From Eunapius fragilis (lineage: Eukaryota > Porifera > Demospongiae > Spongillida > Spongillidae), in NCBI GenBank assembly GCA_963681505.1, contig OY811984.1, positions 1,312,772 to 1,376,771 on the forward strand: a DNA stretch of 64,000 nucleotides, given 5' to 3'. The position numbers and the translations under genes are program-made. A model generated the notes under the pieces. The model did no database searches and was not told the DNA's origin. It saw nothing but the letters and a program-made list of their open reading frames with translations. Shown here one piece after another: positions 42,165 through 55,400 of this stretch; positions within the stretch are counted from its first letter, which is position 1, and each line of letters starts with the position of its first letter.

Positions 42165-42270
42165 TACTATTCGAAGCACGCCGCACTAATTTCAGTCGAA
42201 CCCGCCATAATTTTTTGTCAAACAATGTAACCATGACAATACATCATGAGGTTAATTTTAATTTATAAAG
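42165..42270. promoter_or_regulatory. HYDIN/PRELID3 divergent promoter with an X-box-like site
   Basis: 106 bases between the two start codons. GTAACCATGACAAT at 42227-42240 has one perfect RFX half-site (GTNRCC) and a second half differing from RGYAAC at two positions, 63 bases upstream of the HYDIN ATG. RFX factors drive ciliary genes in animals, which suits HYDIN; PRELID3 is a housekeeping gene. Confidence 0.6.
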
Positions 42271-43019
42271 ATGCCGCAGGAATGGTCGGATTGTGTTATA
42301 TTTGAGTGAGTAGTTTGTTGCACATAAGTCCAATTATGCGTCCATCTTTACCCCAGCCATCCATGGGAGCTAATAGCGCAGGCAGCCTACAGGAAGTACC
42401 CTAACCCGCACAATCCACACGTAAAGTCACTGGATACGTTGAACAGAGTGGCTTCTTCTGGAAAGCTGTACAGTCACCGATTGTTCAGCACACTGTGGAA
42501 TGTACCCAACTTAGTGCTAAAGGTGAAACCAACTTGGTTGTTCATGTAGTTGTGAACTTATCAACCGCCCTTCATAGATCGTCGGTTCGAACCCTGCGAT
42601 GCATATCAACGAGCAGTCATTGTGTGACTTGGAAACCAAAACACTCGTCATATGTGCAAGAAACGTTAGTTGCAAACGTGAGGTAGTTAATTTTAAGATG
42701 TCCTTCCCTCGGCTGGCGACCATTAGCTCACACTAAGTAACCTGTTTTGTCTGGACGAGAAGCTGGTGTACTCCGTACACCCCAAGTATCCTGAGAAGTA
42801 GGCTCTTATTCGTGCACGGTGTGCTCATACAAAGGTTGCATGGTCTGATTGGTCTCCAGAACATGTCTAACACAGACTGCTACAATCAACGTGCATGGTG
42901 TACCGCTGTTCGGTGGTGTGCTGGAGGGCCTTCTCATTAATCATTATGGCTCAAACGTTTCAAAGGTTTGACGTCTTTTTGCTGAATAACGTGTACAATC
43001 ATGCGTACGTGCATGCGCG

Positions 43020-43071
<52 letters not shown>

Positions 43072-43185
43072 TGCATGTCCACACAGGGAAGAGATGCACT
43101 GAATTTTGTTGCAAGAAGAATCAAAGATGAACAAGCAGTTGATTCCAGCACATCAACTACATGTACAAATACTGTTGCTCAATAA
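42271..43185 (+). CDS. PRELID3: PRELI-domain mitochondrial lipid-transfer protein, PRELID3 (SLMO) type
   Basis: Six exons join in phase to 187 residues: 42271-42305, 42357-42522, 42578-42664, 42727-42797, 42860-42965 and 43087-43185. Family members pair with TRIAP1 in the mitochondrial intermembrane space and carry phospholipids, phosphatidylserine for PRELID3, between membranes. The sequence reads through nearly the whole PRELI domain: FDHPWELIAQAAYRKYPNPH, SGKLYSHRLFSTLW, HINEQSLCDLETKTLVICAR, LFCLDEKLVYSVHPKYPEK, TCLTQTATINVHG, GVLEGLLINHYGSNVSKGRD and ALNFVARRIKDEQ. FDHPW near the start separates it from PRELID1. The exon 3 donor is ambiguous: GTTAGT after 42664 gives the better alignment, while GTAGTT after 42682 is also in phase and adds six residues. 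Exon 6 follows a (CA)n run ending ACACAG. The gene is tiny and lies between HYDIN and SNRNP25, so it is easily missed. Confidence 0.93.
43019..43068. repeat. (GC)n-(CA)n compound microsatellite, PRELID3 intron 5
   Basis: GCGCGCGCG followed by a CA run, ending about 20 bases before the exon 6 acceptor. Confidence 0.93.
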
Positions 43186-43461
43186 TATCTTTTGACACAC
43201 TGAAGCAAATATCTAATGGCTTTCAGCACAAAGTGGCAGGTGTGCACCTTATAGCAGCTGATGTGTATCTGAAGAGTTATACAGAAATAGTATTATTAAT
43301 AATCTTGAGGCTGAAGTTAATATGACAGGATTGTGGTTCTGTTTAGAAGACAAACATTACAATACGAAGTTTGTTCAGTAGCTGTGGAAACAGGGCCTCT
43401 TGGTGGTTGCAAAGAACATCATAGGTTGAAGCGTTTAGAAAAAACTGAACGCTTGACACAT
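43186..43461. other. Convergent 3' flanks of PRELID3 and SNRNP25
   Basis: 276 bases with no coding signal. No canonical AATAAA was seen on either strand here. Confidence 0.5.
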
Positions 43462-44024
43462 TCACTGCTCAAAGTATTGTTGTCGTTTGGGTCTCCTCCC
43501 CATGCTCTCCCTAAGCTTCTTCACAAAGGTCACCTCTTCATGGTTTCCAATGCCGTAACTGCAGGAGAAAGTGGGAACCAGTGTGACAGCACGAAAAAAA
43601 ACACCAAACACTGGATCACTCATACCTCACAAGCTTGACAGACCTCTCCGTAAGTTTCTGTTGACCATGTGCTAGCCAATACGTACGCCAGACATACCGC
43701 CTTTGCAAAAGTAATAATCAATCATCTACACATCTCACATCATGATCCTAGAAATTAATCAAGCTGCTCAGGGCTATGATTAGCGTAAGTAAATATATAC
43801 TTTAAAGGAAAAGACAAATTCCATGCATTTTTTTTTTTTTTTTGGTAGCTGTTTATTGATGTTCACATGTATTGCAGTATGCTGTATCCTCCAATTCGCA
43901 ATTGAATGTTGTTCATGGATACACTACCCAACAATGGAGTAGACAGCTATATTCTTTCTTTCAGTAAAGATGAAGATACCTGTGCATGTAAATTCCTCAT
44001 GACACCATAACAGCCACACACACA

Positions 44025-44059
<35 letters not shown>

Positions 44060-45109
44060 GTATGTGTACATTGACTCATTTTAAAAAGATATAGCAAACA
44101 GTAAAGATATTGTCTTTCAAATAGCCAACAACGAAGGTTAGGAGAAAACTTACTCTGCATTATCACTACGGTTATCTCAAGTAACACAACATCACAGAAC
44201 CAATACACACACACACACATGCACACACACACACACACACACACAATATTAATGGCAAATAAAGTAACACGTTAGACAAGTGTTGCTTATTTTACTCAGT
44301 TTAAAAGGGGTCACTCCACCAAACTTAGAACCTAACAAATTAATATGGCTAACTAAGGTACAAGCTCAAGCAATCCCAAATATACATAAGAAAACTCAAA
44401 TTAAATAGCCTCCTAAATTGATTTAGTGAGGGATGTGTCTTTAGTTTACACCTACTACGTGCAGACATGGTACAGTTTTAGAGCCAAGATGGAATGAAAT
44501 CAGCATCCAAATCTGGCATGATGCTTGACCGAAGTTTGGCAGCGAGCCCTTGATCTAAAATACTATATGACTTGCAAATTGACAAATAAATAAATAAAGC
44601 ACGCACCAGCTAATGTACTGCGTCCGCCCACTTCTGATGCTCTTCCTAGTAATTTCTTTCTCTATAGCTCGCATCAGGTCTTGGACCGTTGCACCTTGCA
44701 TCACAATGATGGCTGCAGAAGAAGGTTATGAAACAACATATGGTCGGTGCGAAGCTTCGTATATGCATCCGCGACAGTAGACGGAAACTATCGAGTACTC
44801 ACGGACTCTCTCGTTGTCGTATCGTCGCAGATAGAGAATGATAGCCTTGCCCTCCTCGAGTGCCAGCTGAGACTTGGCCTCATCTGGGGCGATATCTTTA
44901 GGAAGGTCTTTGAGAAATGGATCGGCCAACAGGTCAGATATGTGCTGCTTAATTTGTTTCATCACCTCCACGTGTGAAATACTGTTGCATTCAACATCTT
45001 CGGATGAACCTTCCATAAGCCCAGATACAGCTTCTGCAGTGCGTCCACCTTCCTTCTTACTAGTGTCCTCTTCACAGTGTGTTAACGTTATTTCGGGCTG
45101 CTTTTCCAT
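43462..45109 (-). CDS. SNRNP25: U11/U12 snRNP 25 kDa protein
   Basis: Four exons join in phase to 194 residues: 44803-45109, 44607-44712, 43626-43700 and 43462-43558. SNRNP25 is a minor-spliceosome subunit of the U11/U12 di-snRNP, with a ubiquitin-like fold. Conserved blocks, in order, are LLADPFLKDLPKDIAPDEAK, SQLALEEGKAIILYLRRYD, MQGATVQDLMRAIEKEI, QYISW, RYVWRTYWLAHGQQKLT and YGIGNHEEVTFVKKLRE. The first about 75 residues are an acidic extension longer than I recall in human. The C-terminus extends a little past KKLR, with a basic tail MGRRPKRQQYFEQ. Introns 1-3 are GT-AG with ordinary U2-type donors (GTGAGT, GTGCGT, GTATGA). The 0.9-kb intron between exons 2 and 3 contains (CA)n runs. The gene is divergent from the RhoGAP gene, with 131 bases to that gene's alternative first ATG. 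Confidence 0.94.
44020..44245. repeat. Two (CA)n microsatellites in an SNRNP25 intron
   Basis: CA runs at 44020-44056 and 44204-44245, between exons 2 and 3. Confidence 0.9.
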
Positions 45110-45240
45110 CGGGCAACAATATTAATTAATGCGCACCGAGCCCCAGCGTCGGTTGTGGCATGACGTCATCATCGCACGGAATGGCTTCTCCGTTCCCTTG
45201 AGTGGGCGTGTATGTGTGAGAGGGTCAGAGCGAGGCAGCA
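45110..45240. promoter_or_regulatory. SNRNP25 upstream / RhoGAP alternative promoter region
   Basis: 131 bases between the SNRNP25 ATG and the plus-strand ATG at 45241. The following 45300-45900 stretch is unusually rich in CpG for this window and leads into the main RhoGAP first exon. Confidence 0.5.
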
Positions 45241-45273
45241 ATGGCCACGTTGACAAGGATGAAGCAAAAAGGA
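45241..45273 (+). other. Candidate alternative first exon of the RhoGAP gene
   Basis: ATG followed by 11 codons (MATLTRMKQKG) and the consensus donor GTGAGT. It ends in phase 0, the same phase as the main first exon, so it could splice directly to the PH-domain exon at 46886. There is no independent evidence of use. Confidence 0.45.
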
Positions 45274-45824
45274 GTGAGTCCGTAGTTCAGCTTGGTGTAA
45301 GCATAAGACTTGTCAGTTAGCCATAAGAAATCGTTTCATGAGAGTCGTGACGGCGGACTGGGCCAACGTTCGCTGCAGTCAGCGCCATATGCCCCATACG
45401 GCACTTGTCGTGTAGCTGCCTTGCTGCCTGTGCAAAAAAATTACCAAGTTTGCATCGGGAGCAATTTCAGTGGTTTATTTGCTTCCCATGGCGTCCGCGT
45501 ACCTTTGCAAGCAAGCCCCACTCTCCATTAATCGCTGCACCGTCTCGCAAAGCGTACGATCAAGACCCTCCCACTTACCCCTCCGCAAAAGCCGAAACCG
45601 CACGGCGGTCGTTCCGTGATATCAATTCGTCGTGCGCCCGCGGACTAAACGTGTGTGTGACCCGTGACGCGCTCGAATTAGCCACCATTTGTGCGCTGTT
45701 TGTGAGTACGGAGGGGAGGGGACGGGAGAGAGGAGAAAATTTTTAGGCTTGGGGTCAACTGCATTTTGTTTTAGCATAGATACAACCAACTGTTGTATCA
45801 GAGTAGTTTTAGCGTCGTATTCGT

Positions 45825-47358
45825 ATGGATAATCCACTAACTGCCGACGGAACGCGCGTTGCTGCAGCTGAGACGGCTCGTTTATCCCCTCTTTGGTTTC
45901 GCCGTGCCAATAGCCAGGTACGAGTGTGTTAAGAGATAAGGCGATGGTGGCGTTTCTGTACTGTGTATACTTGTGCTGATTGTGTTACCTATGGTCAGCT
46001 GTATTGGGTTACTAATTTTCTATAGTAGTGTGGAAAAAAACGCGTCTGTTTGTGGAAAGTGCAGCGTATACAAAGGCTTTGTTCTGTTGATGCTCTCAGT
46101 AAATACATATACGTCCCAGCTGCTGCGAGCTCCAGTCGTGTATACAGATTTTCATGGTTTCTTGGGTGTTTGTTTTGAGGTGGGGGAAATTAGCTGTTTG
46201 ATATATACATGATGGCTGTGAGGTTTGGAGGGGCACTATTTTCCATTGCAAGCGGGTACTTTTTTTTTTTTTTTTTTTTTTGTAAGATAGGCATTGTGAT
46301 GCCATGTACAGTTATAGCACCCTGGTGTTGCCGTAGCACCCTGATGTTGCCATGAACAGTGATAGCACCTCGGTGTTGCTTAGCACCCTGGCATTGCCAT
46401 GTACAGTTATAGCACCATGTGCTGTAGTGACCTTGAACACCCTGTTACCTGTTCTGTGTACTCTATGTAAATCAAAGTTGGACTTATCAATGAAGTTTTT
46501 GGTACAGAGTGTAATCAAGATAATTGGAATCATAAACCAACAGGTGTCTTTATGATGCTCTCTGACAAGTGACGTGTGGGCGTAGTGTGTGTATGCATGC
46601 ATGTGTATATATGTGCTTGTGTGTACGTGTATATGTGTATATATGTGCTTGTGTGTGCGTGTATATGTGTATATATGTGCTTGTGTGTGCGTGTATATGT
46701 GTATATATGTGTGTGTGTGCGTGTATATATGTGTATACATGTGCGTGTGTGTGCGTGTATATGTGTATATATGCGCATGTGTGTGCGTGTATAGTGTATA
46801 TATGTGCATGTGTGTGTGTGTATGTGTATATGTGTATATGTGTGTAGCACTGCACCGTTAGAGTGTCTATATACACCTTGCGTAGATACGTAAAGCTGGC
46901 TGGCTCCAGAAACGGGGAGGAAGGATACAGACATGGCACAAGAGGTGGTTTGTGCTGACAGGTGACATGATATTCTACTACAAGAACCAGCATGTAAGCC
47001 TATACCAGTTTATCCTTACAGTCACGCGCGCGTGCACACGCACACGCACACACGCACACGCATACACACACACACACACACCACCACCACCACCACCACC
47101 ACCACCACCACACATACTATACACACTCAACACCACACACACACTCAACACCATACACACTCAACACAGCACCACACACACACTCAATACCACACACACA
47201 CAGCACCACACACACACTCAACACCACACACACACACACACACACACCACCACCACCATACACACTATACACACTCAACACCACACACACAGCACCACAC
47301 ACACTCAACACCACACACACAGCACCACACACACACACAACACCACACACACACAGCA

Positions 47359-47424
<66 letters not shown>

Positions 47425-50400
47425 CTCTATATTTTTGTTCAATCGTCAACACCTGAAACTGATGCGTTGTTACCAGAGGTGTGGTGTTACCAAGGGTAGG
47501 TGTGGTGGCTGGTGTATGTGTAGGGTCTAGCAAGTTATTGTTGCTAACTTCCGTATCGGATGTGTGTACCACTGACACAGTTTTTTTTTTCTTTGTGATT
47601 CTGTGATGGGTTGCATACGAAGTATTGTTTGTCCGTACATATGCCAGGGAGATGGGAGGACCAGTCCTCACCAATGTGGGGGAGATGGGAGGACCAGTCC
47701 TCACCAATATGGGGGAGATGGGAGGAAGTCCTCACCAATATGGGGGAGATGGGAGGACCAGTCCTCACCAATATGGGGGAGATGGGAGGACCAGTCCTCA
47801 CCAATATGGGGGAGATGGGAGGACCAGTCCTGACCAATATGGGGGAGATGGGAGGACCAGTCCTCACCAATATGGGGGAGATGGGAGGACCAGTCCTGAC
47901 CAATATGGAGGAGATGGGAGGAAGTCCTCACCAATACCATGGGCATTCAGTGATACACTCACGACATTCTCCTCTCAGGATGACAGACCCACCGGTACAA
48001 TTCCTCTGGCTGGTAACAAGGTTAAACGACACCCTGATGATCCCAAACAACCGAACATGTTCAAATTCGAGATAGAAGGTGGGCAAACCTGTGTCATGCT
48101 CAGAGGGGGGAAAAAAAAAAAAATTGTGTTGACTTCAATCCTTTTGCATTCTAGTCGTGGATTAGATGTTAGGTCAGTCCTTCCTGGCATGTGGGTATGT
48201 ACCCCCATGTATGCCGTGTATGGTCAATTACACTAAGCTGGTCTAATGCCATGTTGTTGCACATGCCTGCATTCCTCTACACTGCCTTGTTAGCCATGCC
48301 ACACATGACTAGGGTTTCATTCCATGTAACACGTACGTATGCTTAGGGTGTGCGTTCCTTCGGTAAAGCGCGGTGCAGACAATCTTGTCTTTTGTACTTG
48401 TTAGGTCTTTGTTTGCCGCTAATGGTAGCCGTCACTTTTTCTATCTCCTCTCTCCTTCCTTCGCCCTCCCCTGCTCCCCTTCCCTCCTCCCTTTCCCTCC
48501 CCTCCTCCTTTTCCCTCCCCTCCTCCCTCTCCTTCCCCTCCCTCTCTCTCCTCCCCTCCCTCTCTCCCTTCCCTCTCTCCCTTCCCTCCTCTCTCCCTCC
48601 CCTCCTCCCTCTCGCCCACTGTCCAGCTGGTGACGACAAGAGGGTCATCTCCAGTACCCATGATACCTACTTAATGAGTGCTGAGTCTGCTGAAGCCGCA
48701 GATGTTTGGGTTGCCACGATCAAACGTGTCATGCATGAGGTACACCATCCCCTCTCCCCCATGGCACCAGACCCATCCCCTCTCCCCCATGGCACCAGAC
48801 CCATCCCCTCTCCCCCCATGGCACCAAACCCATCCCCTCTCCCTCCATGGTACCAGACCCATCCCCTCTCCCCCCATGGTACCAGACCCATCCCCTCTCC
48901 CCCCATGGTACCAGACCCATCCCCTCTCCCCCCATGACACCAGACCCATCCCCTCTCCCCCCATGGCACCAGACCCATCCCCTCTCCCCCCATGGCACCA
49001 GACCCATCCCCTCTCCCCCCCATGGCACCAGACCCATCCCTCTCCCTCCATGGCACCAGACCCATCCCCTCTCCCCCCATGGTACCAGACCCATCCCCTC
49101 TCCCCCCCATGGCACCAGACCCATCCCCTCTCCCCCCATGACACCAGACCCATCCCTCTCCCTCCATGGTACCAGACCCATCCCCTCTCCCCCCATGGCA
49201 CCAGACCCATCCCCTCTCCCCCCATGACACCAGACCCATCCCCTCTCCCCCCATGGTACCAGACCCATCCCCTCTCCCCCCATGGCACCAGACCCATCCC
49301 CTCTCCCCCCATGACACCAGACCACCCCCTCTCCCCCCATGGCACCAAACCCATCCCCTCTCCCCCCATGGTACCAGACCCATCCCATCTCCCCCCATGA
49401 CACCAGACCCATCCCCTCTCCCCCCATGGTACCAGACCCATCCCCTCTCCCCCATGGCACCAGACCCATCCCCTCTCCCCCCATGGCACCAGACCCATCC
49501 CCTCTCCCCCCATGGCACCAGACCCATCCCCTCTCTCCCCATGATACCAGACCCATCCCCTCTCCCCCCATGGCACCAGACCCATCCCCTCTCCCCCCAT
49601 GGCACCAGACCCATCCCCTCTCCCTCCATGGCACCAGACCCATCCCCTCTCCCCCCATGGCACCAGACCTATCCCCTCTCCCCCCATGGTACCAGACCCA
49701 TCCCCTCTCCCCCCATGGTACCAGACCCATCCCCTCTCCCCCCATGGCACCAGACCCATCCCCTCTCCCCCCATGGCACCAGACCCATCCCCTCTCCCCC
49801 CATGATACCAGACCCATCCCCTCTCCCCCCATGGCACCAGACCCATCCCCTCTCCCCCCATGGCACCAGACCCATCCCTCTCCCTCCATGGCACCAGACC
49901 CATCCCCTCTCCCCCCATGGTACCAGACCCATCCCCTCTCCCCTCCCACATGGCACCAGACCCATCCCCTCCCCCCCCATGGCACCAGACCCCTCCCCTC
50001 TACTCCAGGAGATGGAGTACACCTTGAAGTGCCCACCCCCACCCCCAGGTCCGCTTGCTTGAGTGGGTTGCCCACCTGGAAGAGGTCTAGGGGGGTAGGC
50101 CTAGGTGGGTAGGCCTAGGGGGGTAGGCCTAGGGGGGTAGGCAAGGTGCCCCACCTGGGAGAGGCCTAGGGGGGGGGTTATGTATCTCCCTGGGAGGGGT
50201 CTAAGGGTGACTGAGTTTGCATTCTGTTCTCCAGCCGTACGGAGGGGGTATGTTTGGACGTTCACTGGAGGAGACCATGCAGGTCGAGGCACGGTTGGGA
50301 GGATCCTACATCCCTGTGTTTGTGCACAAGTGTGCATCATTCATCAGGGAACATGGTAAGGGAAGGGGGGGGGAGGAGGAATAGGTAGTGTGAGGGGGAG

Positions 50401-50650
50401 GAGTAGATATTGTGAGGGGGGAGGAGGTTAACATATTTGCCTGCAGCTCTCAGTGTCTTCTATTGTTTGTTGCCTTTCTGTTGACCATGAAGGTCTGAAA
50501 GAGGTGGGTATCTTCAGACTGCCTGGACAGAACAAGAGGATACAAACCCTGAAGGAGCTGTATGACAAAGGTATGCCATGTGGTGGAGTGTGTGGTCACC
50601 ATGGGGCTTCCCAGAATCCATTTCAGTTTTAGCGTACATGTGTGCACACA

Positions 50651-50692
<42 letters not shown>

Positions 50693-50849
50693 CTCACAAG
50701 AGGACTTCACTGATACGGAGGAGATCCAAGCCGTGGCTTCACTGCTAAAGTTGTATCTTCGTGAGCTCCCAGAGCCACTTATTCCCTACTCCATGTATGA
50801 TAGCTTCTGCAAAGCCACTGGGTGTGAGTCCAACTTTGGGCACACACAC

Positions 50850-50894
<45 letters not shown>

Positions 50895-52386
50895 TTCACA
50901 TGGTCTTGCTGTCCGCTTGCTCAATTTACCATGTCATGATCCCATATGAAGTCAAAAAGTGTTGAAATAGGACTGCTAAAATCAAATGTAACATAAATTC
51001 AGTACATAGCTGTACCACACTGCACCTCCAGGGCGAGAGGGATAGAGTGGGAAGGGAAGTGGGAGGAGGTGGAGATGAAGTGGGAGGAGCTGGATATGGA
51101 GTGGGAGGAGCTAGAGATGATGTGGGAGGAGCTGGAGATGAAGTGGGGAAGGTGGAGTGGTAGGAGGTGGAGATGGAGCAGTAGGAGGTGGAGATGAAGT
51201 GGGAGGAGCTGGATATGGAGTGGGAGGAACAGGAGATGAAGTGGGTGGAGATGGAGTGGGAAGTGTCTGAATACACTTAAAGGGAGTCCTTGGCAATTTA
51301 GTGGACTGTTCATTTGCTATGTGCAGTGTTAGAAGGAAATGCAGAGGCTGGATTGAATGAGCTCAAGTCTCTTCTTGGCAACCTGCCAAAAGTGAACTTC
51401 AATGTTTTGAAATACATGAGGTAATTAATGCTGATGAGGGGTTGGTGAGGTGGTGGGTATTGTGATGAGGGGATGTTGTGTATTGTGATGAGGGGATGGT
51501 GAGGTGGTGGGTATTGTGATGAGGGGATGGTGAGGTGGTGGGTATTGTGATGAGGGGATGGTGAGGCAGTGGGTATTGTGATGAGGGGGTGGTGTGTATT
51601 GTGATGAGGGGGTGGTGTGTATTGTGATGAGGGGATGGTGTGTATTGTGATGAGGGGATGGTGTGTATTGTGATGAGGGGATGGTGAGGTGATGGTATTG
51701 TGATGAGGGTGTAATAGTGCATTCATTAGTTAGAACAATACGTGTGCAGATGAGGTAGAGGGGCCGGGGGGGAGGGGGGGGGGGGGGGGCTGTTGGTGTT
51801 ACTACTGGACATCAGTGTCACTATTCACCTGCATCCTTGCAGTACACCGTACCTGTACAAATGTACAGTGTATGTGTGCTGTGTATATGTGCCAGTGCAT
51901 CACACACTAAGATAATAATGGTTCTTATGTCTGTCCAAACTTGTATTACAGTCGGTTTCTCTATGAAGTGCAGAGTCACGCAGATGAGAACAAAATGAAC
52001 TGTCGTAACCTAGGAATGGTGTTTGGACATAATGTGCTAAAACCAAAGGTATCTAAAGGTATCCCCTACACACTGAGGTGTGCATGTATGTGCTTACCGA
52101 TTACAAGGTATCCCCTACACACTGAGGTGTGCATGTATGTGCTTGCCGATTACGGTGTATGTATGTGTGTGTAACATGGTCGTTACTAAAAAATAATAAT
52201 AAAAAATTGTGTCTGCCCGCTAATGTCTGCAGATCAGCTCATTTAGTGAACATATTGTGCAATGCATTTTGTATGCAGTATTTAGGTGCATTTTTACACA
52301 CACACACACACATGCTCACACACACACATGCTCACACACACGCTCACACACACACATGCTCACACACACATGCTCACACACACACG

Positions 52387-52439
<53 letters not shown>

Positions 52440-55400
52440 CTTCAGACGGATGACCCGCAGATACTGATGGAACGTAACAATGCTTCAACAGATTTCATGT
52501 CCGCCATGATCAGTTACCAGGAAGACTTGTTTCCTGTCACAGCTGATGAGAAACCAGCAAAACGGCTTAGGTTTGTTAGTGTGTATATGTGCTAGTGCTA
52601 GTGGTGTGTAGGTTGTACACGTATTGTAGTTCCAGCTAGTGCCTTCCCAACCTCCTCCCCCCCCTCCCAAACAGTGATTGCAGCTGTGTTACATTCAAGA
52701 GGCATGTAGTTTGTATGTTTTGACATAATGGACCTCTTAGTAGTCCGCCCCATGTGTATGGTCCTCATGAGTACTGCATATTCATATCTATACATGTATG
52801 TTAATATCCAACATGTATGTTATCTAAATATTCAACATGTATGTTATCTAAATATTCAACATGTATGTTATCTAAATATTCAACATGTATGTTATCTAAA
52901 TATCCAACATGTTGATCTGGAAAAAGGAACCTAATGCAGATAAGATTGTCACTTTCCAGGACAAGCCAAAGAAGGTTGCCTTGAAGTGTATTGCTAATTG
53001 AAAATTCACTCTGTGGTAGATAGTCCAATCCTCTGTGTATAATAGACATTTTGTAGAGAACATTTCAGATTTCAAGAAAAACGAAGTCTAAGAGATAAAT
53101 GCACTAGGTCCCTTCTCATGGTAGTGGTCCGATGTATTGCATCCAACCATCTCCTCCTCTGCCTCCTCCCCTCCTCATCCCCTGCCCCGCCCCTTTCCCA
53201 CATAGTGTGCTGGCGCCGCCCACCATAGGGGAAGAACCAGTTTGGCATGAGAACGCCATGGTAGCCAGCAAGTCCTTGTATTCCTCTGAATCCAAGACTT
53301 CCATGAGATCAAGGAAGAACTCGGCCCCCAGTAGTGTGCTGAAGATCATTGCAGAAGGTGTGGTGCGGTTATTAACCTTTAGAATAGGGAGAACTAAGTG
53401 CACCTTCATGCCTGTGACGAGTTACATGTTTGGTTAGGGGCAGCATTAGGCACCTCCCATACATCTAACATACATACACCTCCCATACATCTAACATACA
53501 TGCACCTCCCATACATCTAACATACATGCACCTCCCATACATCTAACATACATACACCTCCCATACATCTAACATACATACACCTCCCATACATCTAACA
53601 TACATGCACCTCCCATACATCTAACATTCATACACCTCCCATACATCTAACATACATACACCTCCCATACATTTAACATACATGCACCTCCCATACATCT
53701 AACATACATACACCTCCCATACATCTAACATACATGCACCTCCCATACATCTAACATACATACACCTCCCATACATCTAATATACATGCACCTCCCATAC
53801 ATCTAGCATACTTCTAGTGTGTACCACGGTTATTCATGCATGTATGCTGCACACCCACATACACCTTCCCTCCCTAATCTTCTAATTATCAATGCCAACT
53901 TCTTTTTTTGTTTTAAACTCCAGCCAGCCATAGACCCTCTGGTACTCCTTCTCACCCTAAGTCAGAAGTGTTATCCTCACAAAGCTCACCCTCCACCTTG
54001 GCCCCAGCATCCTCACAGCTAAAACCCTCCTCCAACAGATCCTCGTTCTCCCTCAGGAGGGGAACAGCCACTACGTGCACCTTGGCCTCTGACAGGAAAC
54101 TGCTCATCAGTGAGGAAGGTCAGGTGATGTAATGGTGTGTGTGTGGGTGTGTGCATGTGACCCTAATCTGCAGTATTGGTTAGTTACTGGAAGCACGTTG
54201 GGTGCTCTTTCCTTTTCATAACCCCTTACATGTACCCTTCCCAGAGTTGACAATAGTCAAACCAGTACAAAGCAAAAACAATAAAAATGGACTCCATTAT
54301 ATGTCTGCAATGTTATGGTAAACAATATAGTGAAACATCAAAGACAATCTGTGAGGTGACACGATCAGTTATTGTCCCTTCTGCTTTGCTTTTTCTGAAT
54401 GAACATCTCCTTCTAAAGGCTGAGATATGCCCAGTTGAAGGCAAGACATGCTTATCCTATAAACGTTTTATTATTTAAAATCAAAAGTACATGTACCTCA
54501 AATATAATTAAAATTATCCTAACAGGGGGGGGGGGGCAATCAACCCACACCCATCCTGTACCACGTTTAACCACCTCTACACAGTTAGTGAATCCTTAGA
54601 TGAAAGGGAGTTGAGCGAAGTTTCCAAGAAGCTGTCAGCACTTATGGAAGGTGAGTTAAGAGCCAAGGGTACTGGAGGAAATGGGAATTTGGAGCAGAGC
54701 TTGTGCAAGTGTTGTGTGATGGGAAGACTAATGGGAATGGGGAGGGAGGGAGGGAGGGAGGGAGGCTGTATCAGAAGCTTAATTAACCGCAGTGATCTGT
54801 TTGTTGCAGGTTTGAATGGTCCTTCTCCTCAGAAGTCGGCAGATGAAGCTGGTTCTTCACAAGTCGTACCAAACAGAGGTTTGTTCCTTTCACATGGCTT
54901 ATACACACTTACAGCTGTGGTAGCATGGCTTATACACACTTACAGCTGTGGTAGCATGGCTTATACACACTTACAGCTGTGGTCACATGGCTTATACACA
55001 TTACAGCTGTGGTAGCATGGCTTGTGCACATTACAGCTGTGGTAGCATGGCTTATACACATTACAGCTGTGGTAGCATGGCTTATACACATTACAGCTGT
55101 GGTCGCATGGCTTGTGCACATTACAGCTGTGGTAGCATGGCTTATACACATTACAGCTGTGGTCACATGGCTTGTGCACATTACAGCTGTGGTAGCATGG
55201 CTTATACACATTACAGCTGTGGTAGCATGGCTTGTACACATTACAGCTGTGGTAGCATGGCTTATACACATTACAGCTGTGGTAGCATGGTTTGTGCACA
55301 TTACATACACATACACGTGTGTCTGGATGGAGACACTGTTTGAAGCACGGGTTAAAAAAAAAAGAGTGATAGGGCTACCTCCACTTCTCCACCCCACCCA

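Noticed and set aside
42584..42594. GGTTCGAACCC, a match to the tRNA B box, suggesting a tRNA or SINE
   Set aside because: It is coding sequence of PRELID3 exon 3 (IVGSNPAMHI), which fits family alignment and phase. No A box or acceptor stem is present.
44480..44580. Additional SNRNP25 exon on the minus strand near TATTTTAG
   Set aside because: It does not encode the expected YVWRTY block, which is found intact at 43626-43700 in the correct phase.
48667..50112. Frames of 240-450 codons on both strands (Pro-rich and Gly/Trp-rich)
   Set aside because: All derive from the intronic 29-bp minisatellite. The frame shifts with single-base unit length changes, and real RhoGAP exons flank it.
52940..53000. 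Short RhoGAP exon after TTTCCAG reading DKPKKVALKCIAN
   Set aside because: The frame stops at once and exons 10 and 11 join in phase without it. The TTTCCAGGACAAGC similarity to the intron 3 MITE of NELFCD is too short to mean much.
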